Positions 54,814 through 62,519 of a stretch of 64,000 bases of DNA are shown here, piece by piece. A program made the position numbers and the translations under genes. The DNA comes from Aquiflexum lacus (GTDB lineage: Bacteria; Bacteroidota; Bacteroidia; Cytophagales; Cyclobacteriaceae): contig NZ_JABFHF010000019.1 of NCBI RefSeq assembly GCF_015476655.1, positions 1 through 64,000 on the forward strand, in the 5' to 3' direction. Within the stretch, counting starts at the first letter, position 1. Each line of letters starts with the position of its first letter. Under the pieces are notes generated by a model. That model was not told the origin of the DNA. It was given only the letters and a program-made list of their open reading frames with translations, and did not search any database.

Positions 54814-54866
54814 AAATCTCTCAGCAGGTGATTCCCCAAAAAAGGGAATCACCTGCTGAGAGATTT
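54814..54866 (-). terminator. 23-bp perfect hairpin upstream of hemE
   Basis: Two 23-nt perfectly complementary arms (54814-54836 and 54844-54866) around a 7-nt loop CAAAAAA. On the minus strand the 3' arm runs into TTTTTTG. It resembles a very strong terminator that would isolate hemE from the collagen-like lipoprotein gene upstream, but its length and closeness to the hemE start suggest an additional role. Confidence 0.7.
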
Positions 54867-54996
54867 GGTAAATAATTGGATTAGTTCATTAAATACATCT
54901 CATCCTTATAAATGTAGATGACCTGCATTTAGCACCTCGTGTTATGTTAATTCTAATATCAAAGGTTATTACCATCGCAAAAAGATTCAAGTTATC

Positions 54997-55033
54997 CTTC
55001 TTTACGTCTTTGCGTCTCCCGAATGAATCGGGA
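54997..55033. repeat. CTTTGCG-type dispersed repeat with hairpin
   Basis: CTTCTTTACGTCTTTGCGTC (54997-55016) belongs to the family seen at 1990-2007 and 39181-39205. It is directly followed by the hairpin TCCCGA-ATGAA-TCGGGA (55017-55033). It lies in the 305-nt gap between the lipoprotein gene and hemE; apart from this and the 23-bp hairpin I see nothing else there. Confidence 0.6.
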
Positions 55034-55099
55034 CAAGTTCTGCAGGAAAGATTGTCAATTCATCTTTAACATAGCACTGGTAATTTAACTGCATCCAAT

Positions 55100-55633
55100 T
55101 TAATTTTCTTTTTTTGATTTCAACTTTACGATATCACTTTCTGACAAGCCAAGCAGACTCATCACCCCGTCATAGTCATTGTAATCAATTCTTGCACTTC
55201 CAAACTCAGCAGGAATTATTACAATTCTGAACCTTTGGTTTCTAGTCCATGAATTATCAAGTAATGCTGGATCAAAAGTAGTTTCCATGAAAATTTCGAA
55301 ATCACCTTCGGTAAAATCGAAATTATACACTAATATACCTTCATCAAAAAAGACTGATTGAGGTAGATGTCTCCAGATGGGCGTTCCATTGTCTACTTCC
55401 CACCTGACATATACAAGAAGAACATCGCTTGGCTCAATAGGAGGGTTAAGGGTAAATATGTCTGCGTAACCGTTTGCCTCTGTGAAATTAATATCCACCT
55501 CAAAAGCCTCACCTAATAACACCAGTCCATCTCGACCTTGGGGGCCTGGAGGTCCTGGAGGTCCTACAGGACCAACACAAGCGTGAAGGAAGGCAAAGCT
55601 TCCCAAAAATATTAATACAAGTAATTTTTTCAT
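55100..55633 (-). CDS. Lipoprotein with short collagen-like stretch
   Basis: A protein of 177 residues; the signal peptide ends in FLHAC (Cys19). Right after the lipid-anchored Cys comes a collagen-type run of five Gly-x-y triplets (GPVGPPGPPGPQGRDG, residues 21-36). A beta-rich domain of about 140 residues of unknown family follows. The collagen-like run is much too short for a stable triple helix and probably acts as a stiff spacer. The start is the ATG before KKLLVLIFLG; the frame is open 12 codons further. Confidence 0.8.
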   Translation of the reverse strand: MKKLLVLIFLGSFAFLHACVGPVGPPGPPGPQGRDGLVLLGEAFEVDINFTEANGYADIFTLNPPIEPSDVLLVYVRWEVDNGTPIWRHLPQSVFFDEGILVYNFDFTEGDFEIFMETTFDPALLDNSWTRNQRFRIVIIPAEFGSARIDYNDYDGVMSLLGLSESDIVKLKSKKEN

Positions 55634-55738
55634 GGGTTGATTATTTAGATGAAAGAGAATTAAGTTCAAGACGAATTTTTTTTATATTGGTTGTGGGCTA
55701 ATAGAAAGTCATTCCAACAAAACTATTCCATATATTTT

Positions 55739-56254
55739 TCAATTACCAACAGCAATAACTTTTACTTCATTGGGACCAATGATCTGATCCACAAAAATTT
55801 CAGGCTTTGGCAGCTCTTGATCTTTGGCAAATGCTTCTAATCTGGCTTTAACTTTCATAGGACCTGGCATCACAAAACGATGGGCAGTAATAGTTGCTAC
55901 AACAGCTTTTTGGGCTTGCAACGAAATCATTTGCAATCCCTCCTCCTTCTTGACCCATTTTGATTCCAATCCAACAAATACTTCCATAGTATCCATTTTC
56001 CCAGCAGGTTCTGAATAATAAATGGTATGCAGCCTGGCCTCGGGGTAAAGCTTTTTCAAATCTTCTATTTTTTGGAAGGCCTCTCTCAATGCTTCATCCT
56101 GAGGCCTACCCCTGAAATGGACGCCAGAAAGGTCTATCTCTCCAAGATTCTCAGCTTCAATTTCAATAGGGTTGAAACCACCCAAAATATAAAACAATAA
56201 CATTCCTCCCAAAATAAGGAAAACTAACAAGCTACCAATTGTTTTTTTCTTCAT
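55739..56254 (-). CDS. Membrane-anchored protein of unknown function
   Basis: A protein of 171 residues with one N-terminal membrane helix (residues 6-27) and a soluble domain. The domain has alternating strands and a helix (ALREAFQKIEDLKKLYPEAR) and ends EVKVIAVGN. The layout is loosely like GyrI/effector-binding domains, but I cannot assign it. It starts 3 nt after the upstream beta-barrel gene's stop, so the two are one operon. Confidence 0.7.
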   Translation of the reverse strand: MKKKTIGSLLVFLILGGMLLFYILGGFNPIEIEAENLGEIDLSGVHFRGRPQDEALREAFQKIEDLKKLYPEARLHTIYYSEPAGKMDTMEVFVGLESKWVKKEEGLQMISLQAQKAVVATITAHRFVMPGPMKVKARLEAFAKDQELPKPEIFVDQIIGPNEVKVIAVGN

Positions 56255-56257
56255 CCC

Positions 56258-56839
56258 TTAAAACAAATACCTGACACCCAATGCCCCCTGAAATCTCAAA
56301 TGCCCAAACCTGTCAATCAATTCCATAAACAATCCAGCTTCTCCAAAAACACTGATTGGCAATTCATCAAAATAGTATTCGGCTCCTCCAAAGATTTCAG
56401 GGCCAAAATCCATGTTTCTCCTACTTTCCCTCAGCAAGTTGGCTGAAATAGATGTGTCGGTGTATGTATAATCTACCATCACAGACCTCAATTGGGCACC
56501 AACTCCCGCATAACCCAATAAGTATCCAACTTCAATTCCTAAATCACTGGTGAAATCTTCGTGATAAGCACCCCTGATATTGAAGGATACTGAATTGGAC
56601 GTGCTGTGTCCAAAATAAAAGGCATTGGAACTTGGCCGGTTATTGTCAAAAGAACGCCTGTAATATTGAGCACTATTTGGACCTCCGCGACCAATCATGC
56701 CCTCAATAGAAATCTGATCGTCAAGAAATGTCTTGTAGGTGATCGATAAAGGCTCTCCCAATCTAAGCCCAATACCGGGCTCTTGAGCAATTGCCATCAA
56801 TGGGAGAAAGGCTATTGCCAAAAGAATAATTTTTTTCAC
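56258..56839 (-). CDS. Outer-membrane beta-barrel-like protein (GTG start)
   Basis: A protein of 193 residues. I place the start at a GTG (minus strand 56839) because it is directly followed by a normal signal peptide (KKIILLAIAFLPLMAIAQ). The longer open frame to 57052 would put 71 non-signal residues before it. The mature part shows amphipathic strands, Gly-rich turns and a terminal Phe (FQGALGVRYLF), typical of outer-membrane barrels. First gene of a two-gene operon with the membrane protein at 55739; divergent from the DUF2851 gene. Confidence 0.7.
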   Translation of the reverse strand: MKKIILLAIAFLPLMAIAQEPGIGLRLGEPLSITYKTFLDDQISIEGMIGRGGPNSAQYYRRSFDNNRPSSNAFYFGHSTSNSVSFNIRGAYHEDFTSDLGIEVGYLLGYAGVGAQLRSVMVDYTYTDTSISANLLRESRRNMDFGPEIFGGAEYYFDELPISVFGEAGLFMELIDRFGHLRFQGALGVRYLF

Positions 56840-56970
56840 AATAATGTTGGTTTGTTTTTCTTTTGAATTTAAGAAAGCAAAATTAAGGCCTTTGTTGAAA
56901 AAGACATTATAGAAGCCATGTTTTATGTGTTTTAGTTTTGCTAAGTATTCAACATATTTAAAATGTTGGT

Positions 56971-57570
56971 AACTACCATTGACAGACTTTGAAATTGATG
57001 GTTTAGGACTACAAATAGCATTCAATTCTATTACAGGACTTTGCCTTGTCACCTCGACGTCAGGAGAGGTCTGCAGCCCACCTAGATGTCACAACCTTTT
57101 CTGTAAATGCTAATTTTCATAACTACCAATGACAGATTTTGAAATCGAGTGTTTAGAACTACAGATAGCATTAAATCTATAATAAAACTTTGCCTTGTCA
57201 CCTCGACGTCAGGAGAGGTCTACTGCCCATTTTGATGTCATTTCCTTTCTGTAAATGCCAAATTTTCTCCACTACCAATGACATAAATGTAAAATACCCC
57301 TCGGCAAGCTCGGGGAACGGAGAATCTGGTTAATAAAGGTGGGGGTGGGAAAAGCGGCGCCGCCGCTTTTCCCACCCCCACCTCCCAACTAGACAACCCC
57401 GGTGGCCGAGCTTGCCGAGGCCAGAATGATATATCCTAAATGTCATTACCCTTTCTGAACATTTTTAAAATGTTAGGGACTCGGAATGACGTAGAAACCG
57501 ATGTCATTCCCTTTCTGTAAATGCCAATTTTCTCCACTCGGAATGACGGGGAACCGGACGTCATTCCTTT
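56971..57570. repeat. Array of palindromic intergenic repeats
   Basis: Fills most of the 859-nt divergent gap. Two full tandem units of about 150 bp start at 56971 and 57121 and a third begins at 57271. Each has ACTACCAATGACAG-like starts, a shared CCTTGTCACCTCGACGTCAG core and GTAAATGC-AATTTT ends. From 57441 shorter units of about 60 bp follow. In them TGTCATT...CCTTTCTG alternates with CGGAATGAC, and GGAATGAC and GTCATTCC form hairpins. The units degrade towards 57600. No spacers of even length, so it is not a CRISPR. Confidence 0.8.
57300..57419. repeat. GC-rich nested cruciform element
   Basis: An outer 14-bp perfect inverted repeat (CTCGGCAAGCTCGG at 57300-57313 with 57406-57419) encloses a perfect 22-bp inner stem (57337-57358 with 57362-57383) with a 3-nt GCC loop. 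The inner arms are a G-run/C-run pair with an AAAAGCGGC tip. Base composition is strikingly GC-rich against the A+T-rich surroundings. It interrupts the third unit of the repeat array and has no coding potential. Confidence 0.85.
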
Positions 57571-57698
57571 TCTGAATGTTTTTCCGGTCAAATGCTGGCT
57601 TAATTTTATTTGCTTTAGTTTCAAACTAAACAAAAACTTATTAAATTAAAGGTGCCTTTCAATTTTATGTTTCACTTATTTTTAAATCAATTTTTAAC

Positions 57699-58994
57699 AT
57701 GGATTTTCAGGAAGATTTTCTACAGCGGGTATGGAAACACCAATATTTTGATAAAAGTCAGTTGAGGACAACAGATGGACTGCCCATTGAAGTGAAAAAA
57801 ATCGGGTTTCATAATTTTCATGAAGGCCCTGATTTTTTGGAATCCCGAATCAAAATCGGCAAACTGGAACATGCAGGGCATGTAGAAGTGCACCGCAAAT
57901 CTTCTGATTGGAAGCATCATGACCATGATGCCGACCTAAGATACGATTCAGTGGTTTTACATGTGGTATGGGAGGATGACCGACCCATTCACAGAACAGA
58001 TGGCAGTTTGATCCCTACCTTGGAGTTAAAAGGGAAAATCTGGTTGGATGTATTGCGTAACTATGAGAGACTGGTTAGCCGCAAGGATGAGATTCTTTGT
58101 GGTCAGGAACTAAAAGAAATTAAGCCTATCATTAAGTTCTCCATGTTGGAGAAAGCTCTTGTAGAACGGTTGGAAAAAAAATCTGAACAATTTAATGGGA
58201 TTTTACAAAACATAAACAATGATTGGGAAGAAAGTACCTATCGATGGCTGTTTCAATGTTTTGGATTCAAAACCAATGCCCTGCCCATGCTGAGATTAGC
58301 GGAAAGCATTCCTTACAGAACTTTACAAAAACATGGACCTCAGTCCACCATCATTGAGGCCATCTTGTTTGGACAAGCAGATCTGATCCCGGAAAACCCA
58401 CAAGACGAGTATGGAAAGTTTCTGAAGAAAGAGTATGATTTTTATCAGAAAAAATATGGGTTAAAAAAAAACATCCACCATCATGAATGGAAGTTGATGG
58501 GTGTGAGACCCCATAATTTCCCTGCAGTAAGGATTGCACAATTAGCACAGATTCTCTGTCAAAATCCAAGTCTTTTTTCGGCTATTATCAATTTTTCCGG
58601 AAATTATGAATTGTTCAAAAAGATATTCGATATAGATATCCCGGAATATTGGCAACAACATTTTGGAATAGACAAACCTGCACAAAAAAGATTGTCCAAA
58701 AAACTCAGCAACAACACTTTAACCTTACTCACTATTAACTTTATAAGCCCCTTATGGTTTGCTTATGGTCAATACATTCAGGAACCTGAATGGAAAGAAA
58801 AATCATTTGACCTGCTTCAGGAAGTATCTGCCGAAGACAACTTTATCATAAGGAAGTATTCAGTTCATTTATGGGTGGCGCAAAACGCTTTTGATACGCA
58901 GGGAATGATCGGTCTTTATCAAGATTATTGCAAACCAAAAAAATGTCTGGACTGCAAAATTGGACAAAACCTCCTCAAACCGGAAAGGAAATGA
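57699..58994 (+). CDS. DUF2851 family protein
   Basis: A protein of 431 residues, a Bacteroidota-typical family of unknown function. The start MDFQEDFLQRVWKHQYFD and the segments GHVEVHRKSSDWKHHDHDAD and YDSVVLHVVWEDD are characteristic. The C-terminus has a Cys cluster (CKPKKCLDCKIGQNLL). It appears cytosolic. The repeat array occupies its upstream region; the acetyltransferase gene follows after 56 nt. Confidence 0.88.
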   Translation: MDFQEDFLQRVWKHQYFDKSQLRTTDGLPIEVKKIGFHNFHEGPDFLESRIKIGKLEHAGHVEVHRKSSDWKHHDHDADLRYDSVVLHVVWEDDRPIHRTDGSLIPTLELKGKIWLDVLRNYERLVSRKDEILCGQELKEIKPIIKFSMLEKALVERLEKKSEQFNGILQNINNDWEESTYRWLFQCFGFKTNALPMLRLAESIPYRTLQKHGPQSTIIEAILFGQADLIPENPQDEYGKFLKKEYDFYQKKYGLKKNIHHHEWKLMGVRPHNFPAVRIAQLAQILCQNPSLFSAIINFSGNYELFKKIFDIDIPEYWQQHFGIDKPAQKRLSKKLSNNTLTLLTINFISPLWFAYGQYIQEPEWKEKSFDLLQEVSAEDNFIIRKYSVHLWVAQNAFDTQGMIGLYQDYCKPKKCLDCKIGQNLLKPERK

Positions 58995-59050
58995 TTTTTG
59001 GTTAGAAGTCCAATAAACTGTACTTTTGCCATCCGAATATTAAGAAAAAC

Positions 59051-59686
59051 ATGGATAAACCTGTCATTATACTTGGTGCTAAAGGAATTGCCCATCCCGC
59101 ACTCGAAATCTTCAACAGCAATAAGGTTATTGTTTATGGTTTTCTGGATGAGGATGAAAAATTACACGGTACTGAGATCAATGTGGTCCCCGTACTCGGA
59201 AACCCCGAGGATGATGGATTCCTCAAATTGATTGGACAAAAAACTGAAGCATTCGTAGCTGTGGATGATAACAAATACCGTCAGTTTCTGGTCAAAATGC
59301 TCCAAGACAAACGGAAAGTACAACCCATTAATGCCATTCACGAAACTTCTTACATCTCCACTGACACCATCATAGGACATGGGAATTTCATCAATGCAAA
59401 AGTCAACATTGGCGCAGGAGCAAAAATCGGAAGTCACTGCATTTTCAATTCAGGTTCAATAATTGATCATGGTGCAGAAATAGGTGATTTTGTGCAGATC
59501 GGTGCGGGTGCAGTTGTCAACTCCAATGCCACTGTCAAAGAAGGTGCATTTATAGGTTCAGGGGTGATTGTAGTATCAGGAGTCACCTTGGGCAAAAACT
59601 CAAGAGTCGGAGCTGGTTCGGTGGTCATATCAGATGTCAAAGATGGCGAAACCGTCTTCGGAAATCCTGCCGTAAAAGTCAAATAA
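59051..59686 (+). CDS. NeuD/PglD-like hexapeptide acetyltransferase
   Basis: A protein of 211 residues. The N-terminal part is a Rossmann-like PglD_N domain (VIILGAKGIAHPALEIFN). The C-terminal left-handed beta-helix has isoleucine-rich hexapeptides (NIGAGAKIGSHCIFNSGSII, then VTLGKNSRVGAGSVV). It would use acetyl-CoA to O- or N-acetylate a sugar nucleotide or related compound. No polysaccharide cluster is adjacent, so the substrate is open. Confidence 0.88.
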   Translation: MDKPVIILGAKGIAHPALEIFNSNKVIVYGFLDEDEKLHGTEINVVPVLGNPEDDGFLKLIGQKTEAFVAVDDNKYRQFLVKMLQDKRKVQPINAIHETSYISTDTIIGHGNFINAKVNIGAGAKIGSHCIFNSGSIIDHGAEIGDFVQIGAGAVVNSNATVKEGAFIGSGVIVVSGVTLGKNSRVGAGSVVISDVKDGETVFGNPAVKVK

Positions 59687-59805
59687 GAGCATTTAGTTCA
59701 TATATCTCATCCAAAGTCAAAAAATAAATTACATTAAAAAGAAAGGATCAAGGGCAACCAATCTAAAATCTACCTTCTAAATTCTAAAATCTTTTTACCA
59801 AAACA

Positions 59806-59822
59806 CCCTGCTTGAAACAGGG
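59806..59822 (+). promoter_or_regulatory. Hairpin just before trhO
   Basis: CCCTG, 7-nt loop, CAGGG, ending 8 nt before the trhO ATG. It could lie in the 5' leader and influence translation, or be a small dispersed palindrome. The preceding 60 nt contain repeated TCTAAAATCT words. Confidence 0.4.
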
Positions 59823-59830
59823 CTTCAGTT

Positions 59831-60826
59831 ATGGAAAAAAATCAATACAACATCCTACTTTACTATTGCTACGCCGCTATCGAAGATACGGAAGCATACC
59901 GGGAAGAGCATCACCTCTTCTGCATCGAAAACAACATCCGAGGCCGTATTATCATTTCTCCTGAAGGACTGAACGGAACTGTTTCCGGTCTGAAGGAAGA
60001 CTGTGATAAATATATGACCTACATTCATTCAGATGATCGCTTTGCCAAAACCGAATTCAAAATAGATGCGCATGATACGCATGCCTTTGCAAAAATCCAT
60101 GTGCGTGTCAAACCTGAAATCGTCCACAGCAGCCTTCGGCATCTTGATCCAAACGTAAAAACAGGCAAGCATCTTGAACCCGAAGAATTCAAAGCCTTCA
60201 AAGATCGAGATGATGTTGTGATTCTCGATGTAAGGTCCAATTATGAACATGAACTTGGTAGATTTAAAAACGCACTGACCTTGGACATGGAAAATTTCAG
60301 GGATTTTCCGGAAAAGGTAAAAGAACTTGAACACCTCAAAGACAAAAAGGTATTGACCTATTGTACAGGTGGCATCAAATGCGAAAAGGCATCTGCCTTT
60401 CTTTTGGAACAGGGTTTCAAAGATGTATATCAACTTCATGGCGGCATCATCAAATATGGCATAGAGGCTGGCGGAGAAGACTTTGAAGGTAAATGCTATG
60501 TTTTTGACAACAGGATTGCAGTGGACATCAATAAGGTCAATCCCAAAGTGATTTCGACCTGTCATATTTGCGGTACTGATTGTGATAGAATGGTCAACTG
60601 TGCCAACCCAAGCTGTAACGAACACTTGCCAATCTGTGAAAAATGTGGGTGGAAAATGGACGGTGCTTGTTCGGCTGAATGCAAAGATCATCCTGAAAAA
60701 AGACCTTATAACGGCACAGGTTATTACCAGAAAAATACCAACGGTTACAATCCATTGAAGGGATTAATTAGACGTCAGGACAAAGAAAAAGTAAAACAAA
60801 CCAATCATGGACAAAAGAATTCCTGA
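59831..60826 (+). CDS. trhO: tRNA uridine-34 hydroxylase
   Basis: A rhodanese-type protein of 331 residues (formerly YceA) that makes 5-hydroxyuridine at tRNA position 34. The N-terminal part has ARGRI-like RGRIIISPEGLNGTVSG. The rhodanese active site is LTYCTGGIKCEKA with Cys178. The C-terminus carries eight cysteines in CxxC-like pairs (CHICGTDC, NCANPSC, CEKCGWK, CSAEC), a metal-binding tail. Its last 20 nt overlap the phosphorylase gene. Confidence 0.94.
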   Translation: MEKNQYNILLYYCYAAIEDTEAYREEHHLFCIENNIRGRIIISPEGLNGTVSGLKEDCDKYMTYIHSDDRFAKTEFKIDAHDTHAFAKIHVRVKPEIVHSSLRHLDPNVKTGKHLEPEEFKAFKDRDDVVILDVRSNYEHELGRFKNALTLDMENFRDFPEKVKELEHLKDKKVLTYCTGGIKCEKASAFLLEQGFKDVYQLHGGIIKYGIEAGGEDFEGKCYVFDNRIAVDINKVNPKVISTCHICGTDCDRMVNCANPSCNEHLPICEKCGWKMDGACSAECKDHPEKRPYNGTGYYQKNTNGYNPLKGLIRRQDKEKVKQTNHGQKNS

Positions 60827-61673
60827 GTCGGAACTGATCATCAATCCTGATGGGAGCATTTACCATTTGAATTTGAAGCCAGAACACCTGGCTTCAACTG
60901 TTATAGCTGTAGGTGATCCGGACAGGGTTCAGAAGGTATCCCAGTATTTTGACGAAATTGAGTTTAAGATTTCCAAAAGAGAATTTGTGACACACACGGG
61001 GACTTATAAAGGAAAAAGAATCACTGCCATCAGTACAGGCATGGGGACCGACAATATCGAGATCTTTATGACTGAATTGGATGCCTTGGTCAATATTGAC
61101 CTGCAAACCCGTATGCCAAAAAAAGATCACACCAGTCTTCAAATTATCCGAATAGGTACTTCTGGAAGTATGAGATCCGAGATCCCAACCGGTTCATTGT
61201 TGGCCTCAAAGTACGGTATAGGGTTAGATTCATTAATGTCCTTCTATAGTATAGAAAAGACAGCAATGGAAAGTGAAGTAGGTAAAAAGATCAAGGAAAA
61301 ACTTGGCCTTTCATTTGAGCCCTACTGTATCGAAGGTTCAGCGGCTTTATTAAAGCTTCTGGGTTCAGATATGATTCAAGGAAATACAGTCACATGCCCT
61401 GGATTTTTTGGTCCTCAAGGTCGGGAAGTAAGACTTAAGCCCGCTATTCCAGATATTATCGAGAAATTGGCGGCGATCAATCTTGATGGTTTCCAAATGA
61501 CAAATTTTGAAATGGAGACCGCAGGGTATTATGCCATGGGTAGGTTATTGGGCCATGAAATGCTCAGTCTGAATGCCATTGTAGCCAATAGGATTACCCA
61601 TGAATTTGCAAAGAATGGCTATAAAATTGTGGACAATTTGATTAAAGAGACACTGAAAAAACTAGTAGCTTAA
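60807..61673 (+). CDS. Nucleoside phosphorylase (uridine phosphorylase-like)
   Basis: A protein of 288 residues of the PNP_UDP_1 family. Visible are the phosphate site VIAVGDPDRVQKVS, FVTHTGTYKGKRITAISTGM, RIGTSGSM and the base/ribose site QMTNFEMETAGYYAMGR. It splits a nucleoside with phosphate to the free base and ribose-1-phosphate, probably uridine, though purine use cannot be excluded. It starts inside the end of trhO (20-nt overlap). Confidence 0.92.
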   Translation: MDKRIPESELIINPDGSIYHLNLKPEHLASTVIAVGDPDRVQKVSQYFDEIEFKISKREFVTHTGTYKGKRITAISTGMGTDNIEIFMTELDALVNIDLQTRMPKKDHTSLQIIRIGTSGSMRSEIPTGSLLASKYGIGLDSLMSFYSIEKTAMESEVGKKIKEKLGLSFEPYCIEGSAALLKLLGSDMIQGNTVTCPGFFGPQGREVRLKPAIPDIIEKLAAINLDGFQMTNFEMETAGYYAMGRLLGHEMLSLNAIVANRITHEFAKNGYKIVDNLIKETLKKLVA

Positions 61674-61709
61674 TTTTTAGCCGATTTTTCAATCTGATTC
61701 TTGAAAAGG

Positions 61710-61979
61710 CTATTGTTTAGCTATCAATTGGTCACTTCCTAAATGTAGATGGTCCCAATCCTTATAATCAATATTTTTGATCAGCTCGCTAATGGTTTCC
61801 AAACACTCCTTTTTATTGAGATAGACTCCGAAAACTGCTTCTTTCTGATTGACCAGGAAAATCCTGCTACTGGCAAAAAAATTTTTAAGACAATCCCATT
61901 TTGAAAGAATTAATAATTCTTCATCATCAGCAACAGTTTGAATAATTTTAAATTTCCCAAAAGTACATTCAATATTCAT
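61710..61979 (-). CDS. Small hypothetical protein
   Basis: A cytosolic-looking protein of 89 residues that I do not recognise: a beta-rich start (FGKFKIIQTVADDEELLIL), a WDCLKNFFASSR segment and a helical C-terminal half. It is preceded by one of the best promoter matches in the window (62005-62036), which supports it as a real gene. It is convergent with the phosphorylase gene 36 nt away. A second ATG two codons upstream is possible. Confidence 0.65.
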   Translation of the reverse strand: MNIECTFGKFKIIQTVADDEELLILSKWDCLKNFFASSRIFLVNQKEAVFGVYLNKKECLETISELIKNIDYKDWDHLHLGSDQLIAKQ

Positions 61980-62004
61980 AGTCAAAATAATTTTAAAACT
62001 AATT

Positions 62005-62036
62005 CAAAAGTAATGGAATTGTTTGGACTAAACAAT
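62005..62036 (-). promoter_or_regulatory. Promoter with overlapping palindrome
   Basis: On the minus strand TTG (62035-62033), a 20-nt spacer and TACTTTTG (62012-62005) match the Bacteroidota -33/-7 pattern with normal spacing. The palindrome ATTGTTT-GGACT-AAACAAT (62018-62036) covers the -33 element and half the spacer, an operator-like position. It drives the small gene ending at 61710. Confidence 0.6.
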
Positions 62037-62519
62037 CCCTTACAGTAGTTATTTTTATATAATTATTGGATTTTCAATTGCTTAACTGAATATGTGCCTG
62101 GTTTTTTTTTAAACCTGAATAGCATGATGCCACCCTGATTTAAAATAATATACCCTCAATTATCCAAAATATAATTGATCCATTGGTTTCTACTGAGACA
62201 ATTGTTACTTCTCAGCTGATTTACCCTTACCATTCATGTAAGGCATATACAGCCCAAAGAAATTAATTGTATATACACATATCTCTCGAACCAAATGACT
62301 TCCCAGGCGTTTCTTTATATGTAACGACATTGAATATATTCAAGAAAAATTTAAGTGAAACTGATTTATCCATTTTAAAGGTATTCATCAATAAACCAAT
62401 AAAATTTAGTTAATTCTAAAAAAATAAATCAAATTCCTAATTATTTTGTTATATAAATCAATTTTAAAAAATTATATTCTGTTTATCAATACTATTTTAA
62501 ATATTAAAAAAATCAAAAA
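62037..62519. other. A+T-rich gap before the beta-barrel gene
   Basis: 483 nt, very A+T-rich near the right end, with no open frame or recognisable repeat. It should contain the promoter of the gene at 62520. I see no convincing TAnnTTTG/-33 pair on the plus strand, and no RNA gene. Confidence 0.4.

Noticed and set aside
56840-57052. N-terminal extension of the beta-barrel gene to an upstream ATG
   Set aside because: It would place a normal signal peptide at residue 72; the GTG at 56839 fits far better.
56971-57570. Possible CRISPR array
   Set aside because: The units are long and imperfect, differ in period (150 and 60 bp), have no even spacers, and there are no cas genes.
57436-57633. Open frame with repeated RKGMTS-SFRV peptides on the minus strand
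   Set aside because: It is a translation of the palindromic repeat units; no start signal and no family.
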